From CAZFQG01 sp964520785 (lineage in GTDB: Bacteria > Planctomycetota > Planctomycetia > Pirellulales > Thermoguttaceae), in NCBI GenBank assembly GCA_964520785.1, contig CAZFQG010000225.1:1-9321 (forward strand): a stretch of 9,321 bases of DNA, read 5' to 3'. The notes under the pieces are model-generated. The model saw only the letters and a list, made by a program, of their open reading frames with translations, made no database searches and was not told the DNA's origin. Of the stretch, positions 1 through 6,178 are shown in pieces (the stretch's first letter is position 1; every line of letters starts with the position of its first letter). The position numbers and the translations under genes are program-made.

Positions 1-133
1 GCGAATTCATCATGATATTCCGTTTTCCCGACAAGTAAAGGAGTGATGCAGTGAATAGGGGAGAGACCGGCGATTCGCGACAAAGGTTCAGCGGACCGCC
101 CGCGATCATCATGAGTTATTTCGCAACCCACTC
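1..133. other. Unassigned left edge downstream of apbE
   Basis: No gene can be supported here. On the plus strand a reading frame open from the left edge ends at TAA 36-38 and could be the last dozen codons of an upstream gene, but that is too short to judge. An AAGGAG (39-44) sits six bases before a GTG at 51, yet the frame it would open runs antisense into the apbE 3' end. On the minus strand two consecutive ATGs (112-110 and 109-107), about 21 bases after the apbE stop, open a frame to the window edge, without a ribosome binding site. No terminator hairpin with a U-tract is evident for apbE. Confidence 0.3.
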
Positions 134-1195
134 CTACCGCGCATTCTCATCCGCTCTTTTCGGCCACCTTTGCGAGGCATACTCTTCCACCTCCTCGCCC
201 GGCTTGCGGAGAATTAGGGCGGAAGTGCCCGGGAAGCGGTCGATGAGGGCAATCCCTTCTTGGGGGCCCATCACGCTCACGGCGGAAGCGAGCGCGTCAG
301 CCATCGTTGCGGAGGGGGCAATGACGGTGACCATGCCGTGATCCATTAAGGGGGTCCCAGTCCGAGGATCCAGAATATGGGAATAGCGTTTTCCGTCAAT
401 CTCTACGAATTGCAGTTGGTCGCCTGATGTCGCAATCGCCGTATTCGCCAGTGTCAGGAGCAGTCGGGGGGGAGAATCGGGTTCGAATCCGGCGACGCCG
501 ACCGTCCAGCCGGCCTTGTCGGGCGGCGGTCCGCCCATCGCCATATCCCCCCCCATGTCCACCAAAGCCCGGGTGATTCGGTATTCCCGGAGGACGCGGA
601 GGGCGTCGTCGACCGCATATCCTTTGGCGATTCCACCGAGGTCGATCCGCATCCCCGTTTTCGCGAGAGAAACCGTGCGGTTGTCGGCGTTTAGAGTCAG
701 AAGGTGGAAGCCCACGACACTCTTGGCTTCCTCCAAGGCGTCCGGTAGCGGCATGGCTTCTCGGCGTCTGGCACGACGCCACAGTTTAATAAGTGGGCCG
801 ACACTGACGTCGAACGCCCCTTCCGATGCATTAAAAACCCCCCTTGAGGCTAGCAATACCTCGAACAATTCGTTCGTGACGCGAACAGACCGCCCCGGAA
901 CCGCGTTATCACAGAGGCGGCGGAGTTCGCTCGTGCCGTCGTAGTCGCTGAAGAGGGTGTTCAGATAGTGGATTCGGCGAAAAACGGTATTTGCGGCGGT
1001 ATTTGCGGTTTCGTCCGAATTGGTGTACAATAGTAGTTTGATCGGAGTGGCCATTTCGGTCCCGGTGAACTCATACCGTTTTAGTTCACCACCCCAAGTC
1101 GGCGGAGAAAGAATCAATCCCACCCAAAGACCGAGGCCGAGGCACGTTCGTGTCCGATCCATTGCGTTACGAGTGCGCGAAGAGTGTAACTTCAT
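134..1195 (-). CDS. apbE: FAD:protein FMN transferase (ApbE family), exported
   Basis: ApbE enzymes transfer FMN from FAD onto a Thr or Ser of a target protein outside the cytoplasmic membrane, for example subunits of Nqr/Rnf complexes and periplasmic FMN-binding reductases. The 353-residue protein shows the family blocks in order: FSDYDGTSELRRL (82-94), FDVSVGPLIKLW (128-139), DLGGIAKGYAVD (185-196), DMGGDM (213-218), ATSGD (255-259), YSHILDPRTGTP (271-282) and ADALAS (299-304), the last carrying the metal-binding Asp with Ser where Thr is usual. Length is normal for the family. The N-terminus (about 12-35) is a basic stretch then a hydrophobic segment, fitting Sec export. I kept the longer start at 1195; an ATG at 1162 (Met12) would give a more typical signal peptide, and neither has a clear ribosome binding site. 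Its stop is TAG. No flavinylation target with the D-x-x-S/T-G-A-T motif is encoded in the window, so its substrate is elsewhere. Family assignment is secure. Confidence 0.95.
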   Translation of the reverse strand: MKLHSSRTRNAMDRTRTCLGLGLWVGLILSPPTWGGELKRYEFTGTEMATPIKLLLYTNSDETANTAANTVFRRIHYLNTLFSDYDGTSELRRLCDNAVPGRSVRVTNELFEVLLASRGVFNASEGAFDVSVGPLIKLWRRARRREAMPLPDALEEAKSVVGFHLLTLNADNRTVSLAKTGMRIDLGGIAKGYAVDDALRVLREYRITRALVDMGGDMAMGGPPPDKAGWTVGVAGFEPDSPPRLLLTLANTAIATSGDQLQFVEIDGKRYSHILDPRTGTPLMDHGMVTVIAPSATMADALASAVSVMGPQEGIALIDRFPGTSALILRKPGEEVEEYASQRWPKRADENAR

Positions 1196-1257
1196 TGAGT
1201 TGGAACCAGCATCACGTTGGCTTTAGTATAGCTTTAGTATTAAGAAAGGTGTAGTCT
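1196..1257. promoter_or_regulatory. Divergent promoter region with tandem 11-base repeat
   Basis: The 62 bases between apbE (leftward) and the SUMF1-fold gene (rightward) must hold both start signals. An 11-base unit GCTTTAGTATA at 1220-1230 is repeated at 1231-1241 with one mismatch. Rightward, TTGGAA (1200-1205), an 18-base spacer and TAGTAT (1224-1229) form a weak sigma70-like pair. Leftward, the complement of 1225-1230 reads TATACT, a good -10 hexamer, but with no good -35. The repeat therefore overlaps candidate -10 boxes in both directions. Promoter positions are inference; the repeat is seen directly. Confidence 0.4.
1245..1249 (+). promoter_or_regulatory. Ribosome binding site of the SUMF1-fold gene
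   Basis: AAAGG lies eight bases before the ATG at 1258 and supports that start, which also opens directly into a signal peptide. Confidence 0.55.
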
Positions 1258-2412
1258 ATGACTAGCGTACTTCGAGGACGGTGCGTCTGGCAAGGGTTTG
1301 TCATCGGTCTTCTCGTCGTTGTTTTGCCGTTTTCACCTCCCGCTCGGGCGGACCAAACGGAGGCGGTCGAAGTTGATCCGGATATCACTCCGACGGTCAA
1401 GCTGCTTGGAGAGCCGGTCGAAGTTCCGGATGCCGATGCCGAAACGGAGGCCGAAATGAAACCGTACTCGGAGAAGATCGTCGGCCCCGATATTACGTTC
1501 GACATGGTTCCGATTCCCGGTGGCGAGTTCGTGATGGGGAGCCCCGAAGATGAGGAGGATCGGGATGACGAGATGGAAAGCCCCCAGCGTAAAGTGCGGA
1601 TTTCGCCGTTCTGGATGGGCAAGTGCGAGGTGACCTGGGAGGAATTCGAACAGTGGAGCATGGGGCTGGACCTCAACCGCCGCAAGGTCTTGAAGATTGA
1701 ACCGACGGAGCGGGACACCGTCGTCGATGCTCTGACGCGTCCCACCATGCCCTACACCGATATGTCGTTCGAAATGGGCAAGGACGGCCGTCCGGCCATC
1801 TGCATGACGCAACTGGCCGCGAAGATGTACTGCAAGTGGTTGAGCATGAAGACGGGCCGCTATTACCGCCTACCGACGGAAGCGGAATGGGAATACGCAT
1901 GCCGCGCGGGGACGACCGGCCCCTACAGTTGTGATCCGGACGAACTCGACGACCACGCCTGGCATTTCGACAATAGCGACGAGAGATATCAGCCGGTCGG
2001 CCAGAAGAAGCCGAATCCGTGGGGACTGCACGACATGCATGGAAACGTTTGCGAGTGGGTTCTCGATCCATATACCCCCTACAAGAAGGCGACCGAACTG
2101 CTAATCGACCCGCTCGTCGAACCGAAGAAAATCGTCGTTCCGGATGACATTTTTGGGCGTTGCATCCGCGGCGGTTCGTGGGACTGTGATCCGGACGCGC
2201 TTCGCAGCGCCGCGCGCCGCGGCAGCGAAAAGTACTGGAATATGCAGGACCCGCAAATCCCGCAGAGTATCTGGTACCATACGGACGCCGATTTCGTCGG
2301 GTTCCGCGTGGTCCGCCCGCTGAACGTGCCGACGCCGGAAGAAAGCATGAAGTACGAGCCGGAAGAGGACGTCATCCGCGAATACAAGAAGGCGCACGCC
2401 GGCAAGCGGTAG
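1258..2412 (+). CDS. Secreted SUMF1/formylglycine-generating-enzyme-fold protein
   Basis: The protein has 384 residues. A basic N-terminus, a hydrophobic stretch (about 11-28) and ARA before residue 32 form a Sec signal peptide. An acidic, probably disordered stretch follows (32-78), then a full FGE-sulfatase (SUMF1) domain: VPIPGGEFVMGS (84-95), the partner segment around WMGKCEVTWEEF (119-130), LPTEAEWEYACRAGTTGPY (205-223), NPWGLHDMHGNVCEW (253-267), RGGSWDC (304-310) and GFRVVRP (348-354). True formylglycine-generating enzymes use two cysteines in a C-x4-C arrangement after RGGS. Here C310 matches the first, but the position of the second (315) is Leu, so sulfatase-activating chemistry is doubtful. 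The fold also serves in secreted proteins with structural, binding or other catalytic roles, which may be the case here. It is first in a plus-strand run with the two oxidoreductases, 39 bases ahead of the next start. Family is secure; function is open. Confidence 0.9.
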   Translation: MTSVLRGRCVWQGFVIGLLVVVLPFSPPARADQTEAVEVDPDITPTVKLLGEPVEVPDADAETEAEMKPYSEKIVGPDITFDMVPIPGGEFVMGSPEDEEDRDDEMESPQRKVRISPFWMGKCEVTWEEFEQWSMGLDLNRRKVLKIEPTERDTVVDALTRPTMPYTDMSFEMGKDGRPAICMTQLAAKMYCKWLSMKTGRYYRLPTEAEWEYACRAGTTGPYSCDPDELDDHAWHFDNSDERYQPVGQKKPNPWGLHDMHGNVCEWVLDPYTPYKKATELLIDPLVEPKKIVVPDDIFGRCIRGGSWDCDPDALRSAARRGSEKYWNMQDPQIPQSIWYHTDADFVGFRVVRPLNVPTPEESMKYEPEEDVIREYKKAHAGKR

Positions 2413-2441
2413 ACGGCGGCCCGGCGAATCCCCCGAAGCAT

Positions 2442-2445
2442 GGAG
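2442..2445 (+). promoter_or_regulatory. Ribosome binding site deciding the start at 2452
   Basis: GGAG at 2442-2445 stands six bases before the ATG at 2452. It overlaps an upstream in-frame ATG at 2440, which itself has no ribosome binding site. This favours 2452 over 2440 as the true start of the first oxidoreductase. Confidence 0.65.
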
Positions 2446-2451
2446 AATCCC

Positions 2452-3717
2452 ATGTCGAATCCCAACGTTCACGTCGCCGGGAGCGACGTCTTGAAGATCG
2501 GTCTGATCGGATGCGGCGGGCGCGGCAACGGAGCGGCGACCCAGGCACTCAATACCAAGAATAACGTGGTCCTGTGGGCGATGGGCGACGTTTTCGAGGA
2601 CCGCGTCGAGGAAGCGTATCGTCACCTAATAAAGGGGCAGGACGCACGGTACGACCGCTCGGCTCATGAGGGATTCGCCAATCGCGTCGACTGTCCGAAG
2701 GAACGCCGTTTCGTGGGGTTCGACGCTTACGAGAAGGTTCTCGCCAGCGGAATCGACCTGGTCATTCTGGCGACGCCGCCGGGATTCCGGCCCCAGCAGT
2801 ATAAGGCCGCCGTGGAGGCGGGTAAGCACGTCTTCATGGAGAAGCCCTGCTGCGTGGACGCGCCGGGCTTCCGTCTTCTCATGGAAGCGAACAAGGTAGC
2901 CGACGAGAAAGACCTCAAAGTGGGCGTTGGGCTCCAGCGACATCACCAGGCTTCGTACATCGAAGCGATGGAACGGATCGAGGCGGGGGCCCTCGGTGAT
3001 ATCCGGTATCTGCGAACGTACTGGAACGGCTCGCCCATCTGGATTATCCCGCGGAAGCCGGGCTGGACCGACATGGAGTACCAGGTCCGCAACTGGAATA
3101 ACTTCACCTGGGTTTCCGGCGACCACATTTGCGAACAGCACGTCCACAATCTGGACGTGTCCAATTGGATCATGGATGCTCACCCGGTCGAGGCGAACGG
3201 CATGGGCGGCCGCCAGGTCCGCACCGGCAAGGACAACGGTTACGGTTACGACCATCACGCCGTCGAATTCACCTACGCCGACGGGACGAAGATGTTCAGC
3301 CAGTGCCGCCAGATCGCCAACTGCTGGAATCAGGTTTCCGAGACCGCGATCGGCACGAAGGCGACGGCCGAACTCTCGCACGGCGGCGCGTCCATCGTCG
3401 GCGCCGAATCCTGGCGGTTCCGCGGCCAGGGGACGAACCCCTACGATCAGGAGCACGTCGACCTGCAAGAGGCGGTTCTCCAAGGCACGAAGATGAACGA
3501 AGGCTGGTTCGGCGCGACCAGTTCGATGACCGGCGTCCTCGGCCGGATGGCCACCTATGGCGGCAAGGTCGTCAAGTGGGACGAGGCCGTCGCCGATGGA
3601 AAACGGCTTGTTCCGGAGAAGCTGGCACTCGACGCGCCGGTCCCCTTTCCCCCGGACGAAAACGACCTTTACGAATACGCTCAGGCGATGCCCGGCATTT
3701 ATGATCCGTTCCAATGA
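2452..3717 (+). CDS. Gfo/Idh/MocA family oxidoreductase, cytoplasmic paralogue
   Basis: This 421-residue protein is a probable NAD(P)-dependent sugar or polyol dehydrogenase. The Rossmann domain starts with LKIGLIGCGGRGNG (14-27). Asp46 at the end of the second strand (LWAMGD) suggests NAD(H) rather than NADP(H). The family EKP motif is at 130-132 with catalytic Lys131. The C-terminal domain carries GDHICEQHVHNLD (223-235); by position Glu228 and His232 correspond to the Asp/His catalytic pair of inositol dehydrogenase, so Glu replaces Asp. The protein matches the next gene product closely along its whole length, with blocks such as HPVEANGMGGRQVR and VLGRMATY identical. It has no signal peptide: its first ten or so residues stand where the paralogue has its Tat signal, and similarity begins just after the paralogue's cleavage site. 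It also has an insertion of about ten residues near 55-75. An in-frame ATG at 2440 is a weaker start. The substrate cannot be read from the sequence. Confidence 0.92.
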   Translation: MSNPNVHVAGSDVLKIGLIGCGGRGNGAATQALNTKNNVVLWAMGDVFEDRVEEAYRHLIKGQDARYDRSAHEGFANRVDCPKERRFVGFDAYEKVLASGIDLVILATPPGFRPQQYKAAVEAGKHVFMEKPCCVDAPGFRLLMEANKVADEKDLKVGVGLQRHHQASYIEAMERIEAGALGDIRYLRTYWNGSPIWIIPRKPGWTDMEYQVRNWNNFTWVSGDHICEQHVHNLDVSNWIMDAHPVEANGMGGRQVRTGKDNGYGYDHHAVEFTYADGTKMFSQCRQIANCWNQVSETAIGTKATAELSHGGASIVGAESWRFRGQGTNPYDQEHVDLQEAVLQGTKMNEGWFGATSSMTGVLGRMATYGGKVVKWDEAVADGKRLVPEKLALDAPVPFPPDENDLYEYAQAMPGIYDPFQ

Positions 3718-3728
3718 ATTGAGTCAAT
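3718..3728. repeat. Short palindrome after the first oxidoreductase stop
   Basis: ATTGA, a central G, then TCAAT form an 11-base palindrome directly after the TGA stop. It could be an operator half-pair or chance; no further support. Confidence 0.2.
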
Positions 3729-3734
3729 CCGCGG

Positions 3735-3785
3735 GGTGCGGTCCTTTCGCACCACTTGGCCCGAATCCGGTGCGTTTTTCGCACC
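3735..3785 (+). repeat. Duplicated hairpin GGTGCG..CGCACC in the gap between the paralogues
   Basis: Two inverted repeats share identical six-base arms. The first is GGTGCG 3735-3740 with CGCACC 3748-3753 (seven-base loop); the second is GGTGCG 3769-3774 with CGCACC 3780-3785 (loop of five T). Both right arms are preceded by TTT, so the unit looks duplicated. Because all arms are the same, the RNA could instead pair 3748-3753 with 3769-3774 inside an outer stem of 3735-3740 with 3780-3785. The second hairpin ends twelve bases before the GAGGAGA of the next gene. Possible roles are an mRNA element, a dimeric regulator's tandem operator, or a short repeat family; none is shown. Confidence 0.5.
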
Positions 3786-3797
3786 CTATACCCTCTC

Positions 3798-3804
3798 GAG
3801 GAGA
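3798..3804 (+). promoter_or_regulatory. Ribosome binding site deciding the start at 3813
   Basis: GAGGAGA lies eight bases before the ATG at 3813. The frame is open further upstream to an ATG at 3756, but that start would put 19 extra residues ahead of the Tat signal and run through the hairpin region, so 3813 is preferred. Confidence 0.75.
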
Positions 3805-3812
3805 TACGCACA

Positions 3813-5138
3813 ATGAGTCATTCGTCGAAACCATCCCGTCGCGAGTTCTTGAAGAAATCGTCGGTGGCGACCGCTGGTCTGTCGCTTGCCGGAGGCTTGA
3901 GTCTTTCCCGCGCTGCGCATGCTCAGGGGACGGATCTGATGAAGATCGCCCTGATCGGCTGCGGCGGACGCGGCACGGGCGCCGTGTTCGATTCGCTGGG
4001 AAGTAGCCCCAACGTGAAACTCGTCGCCGTCGCGGACGCGTTTGAAAACAACGCGAAAGACGCGGCGGATCGGTTCCGCGCGGCCCCCTTCAAGGACCGT
4101 GTCGACGTTCCGGACGAACGGGTGTTCCATGGTTTTGACGCGTACGAAAAGGCGATCGAGGCGGCGGACGACATGGTCCTCATCGCGACTCCCCCCGGTT
4201 TCCGTCCCATGCAATACAAGGCGGCGATCGAGGCGGGTAGGCACGTCTTCATGGAAAAGCCATTGTGCGTCGACGCCCCCGGCTACCGGTCGCTCCTGGA
4301 AACCAACAAGCTGGCCGACGAAAAGAACCTGAAGGTGGGCGTCGGACTTCAGCGCCACCACCAGGCCGCCTACGTCGAGACGATCAAGCGACTCCAGGAC
4401 GGCGCCATCGGCAGGATTGATTTCCTGAGAGTCTACTGGAACGGGGCCGGCGTATGGAACCGGCGCCGGACGGAGAACCAGACCGAAATGGAATATCAGA
4501 TGCGCAACTGGTACTATTTCGTCTGGCTCTGCGGGGACCACATCTGCGAGCAACACATTCATAACATGGACGTCGGCAACTGGCTGATGGGGGGGCATCC
4601 GGTCGAGGCCAACGGCATGGGTGGGCGCCAGGTCCGAAAATTCGGACCCGACGGCGACTACGGACACATCTATGACCACCACGCCGTCGAGTTCACCTTC
4701 GCCAACGGCACGAAGATGTTCAGCCAGTGCCGGCACATTCCGAACACCTGGAGCAGCGTATCGGAGCACGCCCACGGGACGAAGGGCTACTCGAACTGCG
4801 CCGGGGTGATCGACGATGAGAAGGGAGAGAAGGTCTGGCGGTTCCGCGGCGAGAATCCGAATCCGTATGCCCAGGAACACGTCGATTTGATGGATGCCAT
4901 TGTCAACGACAAACCGTTCAATGAGGGGCATTTCGGCGCCGACGGCTCCATGACCGCCGTCCTCGGCCGCATGGCCACCTACAGCGGCCAGGTCGTCAAG
5001 TGGGACGACGCCGTCGCGAACGGGCCCGATGAAATGCCCCAGACGTTCGCCTTCGACGCCGATCCTCCGGTTCTGCCGGACGAAAACGGCAGCTACGAAC
5101 ACCACGTAGCGATGCCCGGCGTCTACAAGGCGTACTAG
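3813..5138 (+). CDS. Gfo/Idh/MocA family oxidoreductase with Tat signal peptide
   Basis: This 441-residue protein is the exported paralogue of the preceding gene product. A twin-arginine motif SRREFLKK (8-15), a hydrophobic stretch (17-32) and AHA (35-37) ahead of Gln38 make a complete Tat signal. Tat carries folded, cofactor-loaded proteins, so the enzyme would leave the cell with its dinucleotide bound, as known for Zymomonas glucose-fructose oxidoreductase. The mature part begins MKIALIGCGGRGTG (43-56). Asp75 ends the second Rossmann strand (NAD preference), EKP is at 148-150 with catalytic Lys149, and GDHICEQHIHNMD (241-253) holds Glu246 and His250 at the catalytic Asp/His positions. It ends near DENGSYEHHVAMPGVY (423-438), the same type of tail as the paralogue. 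It lies 95 bases downstream of that gene on the same strand and is probably co-transcribed, though the hairpins between them may separate expression. Family and export are secure; the substrate is unknown. Confidence 0.93.
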   Translation: MSHSSKPSRREFLKKSSVATAGLSLAGGLSLSRAAHAQGTDLMKIALIGCGGRGTGAVFDSLGSSPNVKLVAVADAFENNAKDAADRFRAAPFKDRVDVPDERVFHGFDAYEKAIEAADDMVLIATPPGFRPMQYKAAIEAGRHVFMEKPLCVDAPGYRSLLETNKLADEKNLKVGVGLQRHHQAAYVETIKRLQDGAIGRIDFLRVYWNGAGVWNRRRTENQTEMEYQMRNWYYFVWLCGDHICEQHIHNMDVGNWLMGGHPVEANGMGGRQVRKFGPDGDYGHIYDHHAVEFTFANGTKMFSQCRHIPNTWSSVSEHAHGTKGYSNCAGVIDDEKGEKVWRFRGENPNPYAQEHVDLMDAIVNDKPFNEGHFGADGSMTAVLGRMATYSGQVVKWDDAVANGPDEMPQTFAFDADPPVLPDENGSYEHHVAMPGVYKAY

Positions 5139-5167
5139 CGCCACGGATTGCGTCTTCGACGAAATAT

Positions 5168-5196
5168 CCCCCGTCCGGGGTTCCGCCGGGCGGGGG
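5168..5196. terminator. Strong hairpin between converging genes, probable bidirectional terminator
   Basis: Arms 5168-5178 and 5186-5196 pair over eleven positions with one G-T wobble around a seven-base loop. It lies 29 bases past the stop of the Tat oxidoreductase and 63 bases past the stop of the converging nucleosidase. The U-tract is weak on the plus strand (TTGTGTAT after the stem) and slightly better on the minus strand (ATATTTC). Confidence 0.6.
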
Positions 5197-5234
5197 GGCC
5201 TTGTGTATCGCGGCCCCGGCCGCCACTTCGCGGT

Positions 5235-5247
5235 CCTTCGCGGAAGG
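5235..5247. terminator. Small hairpin after the nucleosidase stop
   Basis: CCTTC and GAAGG (5235-5239 and 5243-5247) pair around a GCG loop, 12 bases past the minus-strand TGA at 5260-5262. Without a U-tract it is only a weak terminator candidate. Confidence 0.25.
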
Positions 5248-5259
5248 TTGATCTCCCTA

Positions 5260-6123
5260 TCAGCGGAGGAGTCCGCTTAGATAGCGGCCCAGCTTTTCAC
5301 TCGCGAGAATCGCCTTCTCCCTGAGGTTCCACAGGTCCTTGACCCGCGACGGCTTGCGGAAGACGGCGCCGACCGCGGCACCCAGGCGGCGGGTCGTGGA
5401 TTTTTGGCTTAGAAGATGTTTCAGTTCGTTGGGTAGTTCGTCGTCCATCCTGTCGCTGACGATCCGGACGGCGGAGAAAGGAACCTCTCGGCGTCGGCAC
5501 GTCTCGGCGACGGCGAGCGTCTCCATGTCGACCCCCAGAGCGCCGGTCTTCTCGCCGAGTGCCCGCTTTTCGCCGGGAGCGTGTACGATCCGGTCGACCG
5601 TCAGGAGGGCTCCGGCGTGGACCCCCTTGGCCGATTCCAGGGCCGCGCGGTCGACCCGGAGATCCAGGCGAAGTTTGTTCCCCTGGATATCCAACACGGC
5701 ATCGGCGAGGATGAGATCGTTCAGGCCGAGGTCCTCTTGAAGTCCCCCCGCGAATCCGGTCGAGATGACCCATGCCGGCTTGTGGGCGTCGAGAATCGCC
5801 TCCGTGGCCGTTTGGGCGGCCTCCCGGCCGGTTCCGGTAATGGCGATGGCGATCCGCTTCTCGTGGAGCATGCCGAACGCGACCGAGAAGCCCTCCCCTT
5901 CGATCCAGCGTCTGGGGCGGACGATGTCCTCGAACCCCCCCGCTTCGACCGGCAGGGCAAAGAGGACCGCCACGTCGGCCCGGTGCCCTTCCGGCAGTTC
6001 CTTGTTCTCTTCGGTTTCATCGCGGAGCTTCTCCTTCACGGCGCCGACGGCCGCCTCGCGGAGCTTCTCGCGAGCCGTGTTCCGAAGCCAGTGGGATGCG
6101 AGGTGACGGAGGACCATGGGCAC
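5260..6123 (-). CDS. Phosphorylase-superfamily nucleosidase (MTA/SAH nucleosidase-like)
   Basis: This 287-residue protein belongs to the PNP/UDP phosphorylase superfamily, which cleaves the N-glycosidic bond of nucleosides. The catalytic pattern of MTA/SAH nucleosidase is present: Glu60 in VLFALPVEAGGF (53-64) aligns with E. coli Glu12, Glu201 in VDMETLA (198-204) with Glu174, and Asp224 in VRIVSD (219-224) with Asp197. GTGREAAQTA (97-106) and STGFAGGL (121-128) are the glycine-rich core segments. The domain begins only near residue 50; a basic, helical-looking extension (about 4-40) precedes it, and a tail of about 35 residues (RKPSRVKDLW onward) follows. Such ends recall hopanoid-associated phosphorylases (HpnG), so substrate is uncertain between SAH/MTA and an adenosyl lipid. 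The start is GTG at 6123; an ATG at 6117 is an alternative, neither with a clear ribosome binding site. It lies 55 bases downstream of a methyltransferase on the same strand, which fits removal of S-adenosylhomocysteine. Confidence 0.85.
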   Translation of the reverse strand: MPMVLRHLASHWLRNTAREKLREAAVGAVKEKLRDETEENKELPEGHRADVAVLFALPVEAGGFEDIVRPRRWIEGEGFSVAFGMLHEKRIAIAITGTGREAAQTATEAILDAHKPAWVISTGFAGGLQEDLGLNDLILADAVLDIQGNKLRLDLRVDRAALESAKGVHAGALLTVDRIVHAPGEKRALGEKTGALGVDMETLAVAETCRRREVPFSAVRIVSDRMDDELPNELKHLLSQKSTTRRLGAAVGAVFRKPSRVKDLWNLREKAILASEKLGRYLSGLLR

Positions 6124-6155
6124 CGATAATCGCGCGAGAATGGTTGGGGATAATT

Positions 6156-6172
6156 GGTCGCGGACGACCGCG
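6156..6172 (-). repeat. Overlapping short hairpins between methyltransferase and nucleosidase
   Basis: Two alternative five-base stems overlap here: 6156-6160 with 6165-6169, and 6159-6163 with 6168-6172, each with a four-base loop. They fall in the 55-base gap between the two minus-strand genes. They may only reflect GC-rich sequence. Confidence 0.2.
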
Positions 6173-6178
6173 TGTGCG

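Noticed and set aside
1..112. Minus-strand frame from ATG 112 running off the left edge
   Set aside because: It has only about 37 codons, no ribosome binding site and no recognisable sequence. It could be a real downstream gene, but it cannot be supported here.
51..341. GTG-started 96-codon frame with AAGGAG six bases upstream
   Set aside because: Most of it is antisense to the 3' end of apbE, its product is low in recognisable features and Ser/Arg-rich, and no family is apparent. The ribosome binding site alone is not enough.
2626..3714. 362-codon antisense frame across the cytoplasmic oxidoreductase gene
   Set aside because: It is in register with the sense codons and ends where the sense gene uses a CTA Leu codon (2626-2628), as expected for a codon-bias artefact.
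3786..5144. 452-codon antisense frame across the whole Tat oxidoreductase gene
   Set aside because: It is exactly in codon register with the sense gene, so it stays open simply because that gene avoids TTA, CTA and TCA codons. The product has no family features.
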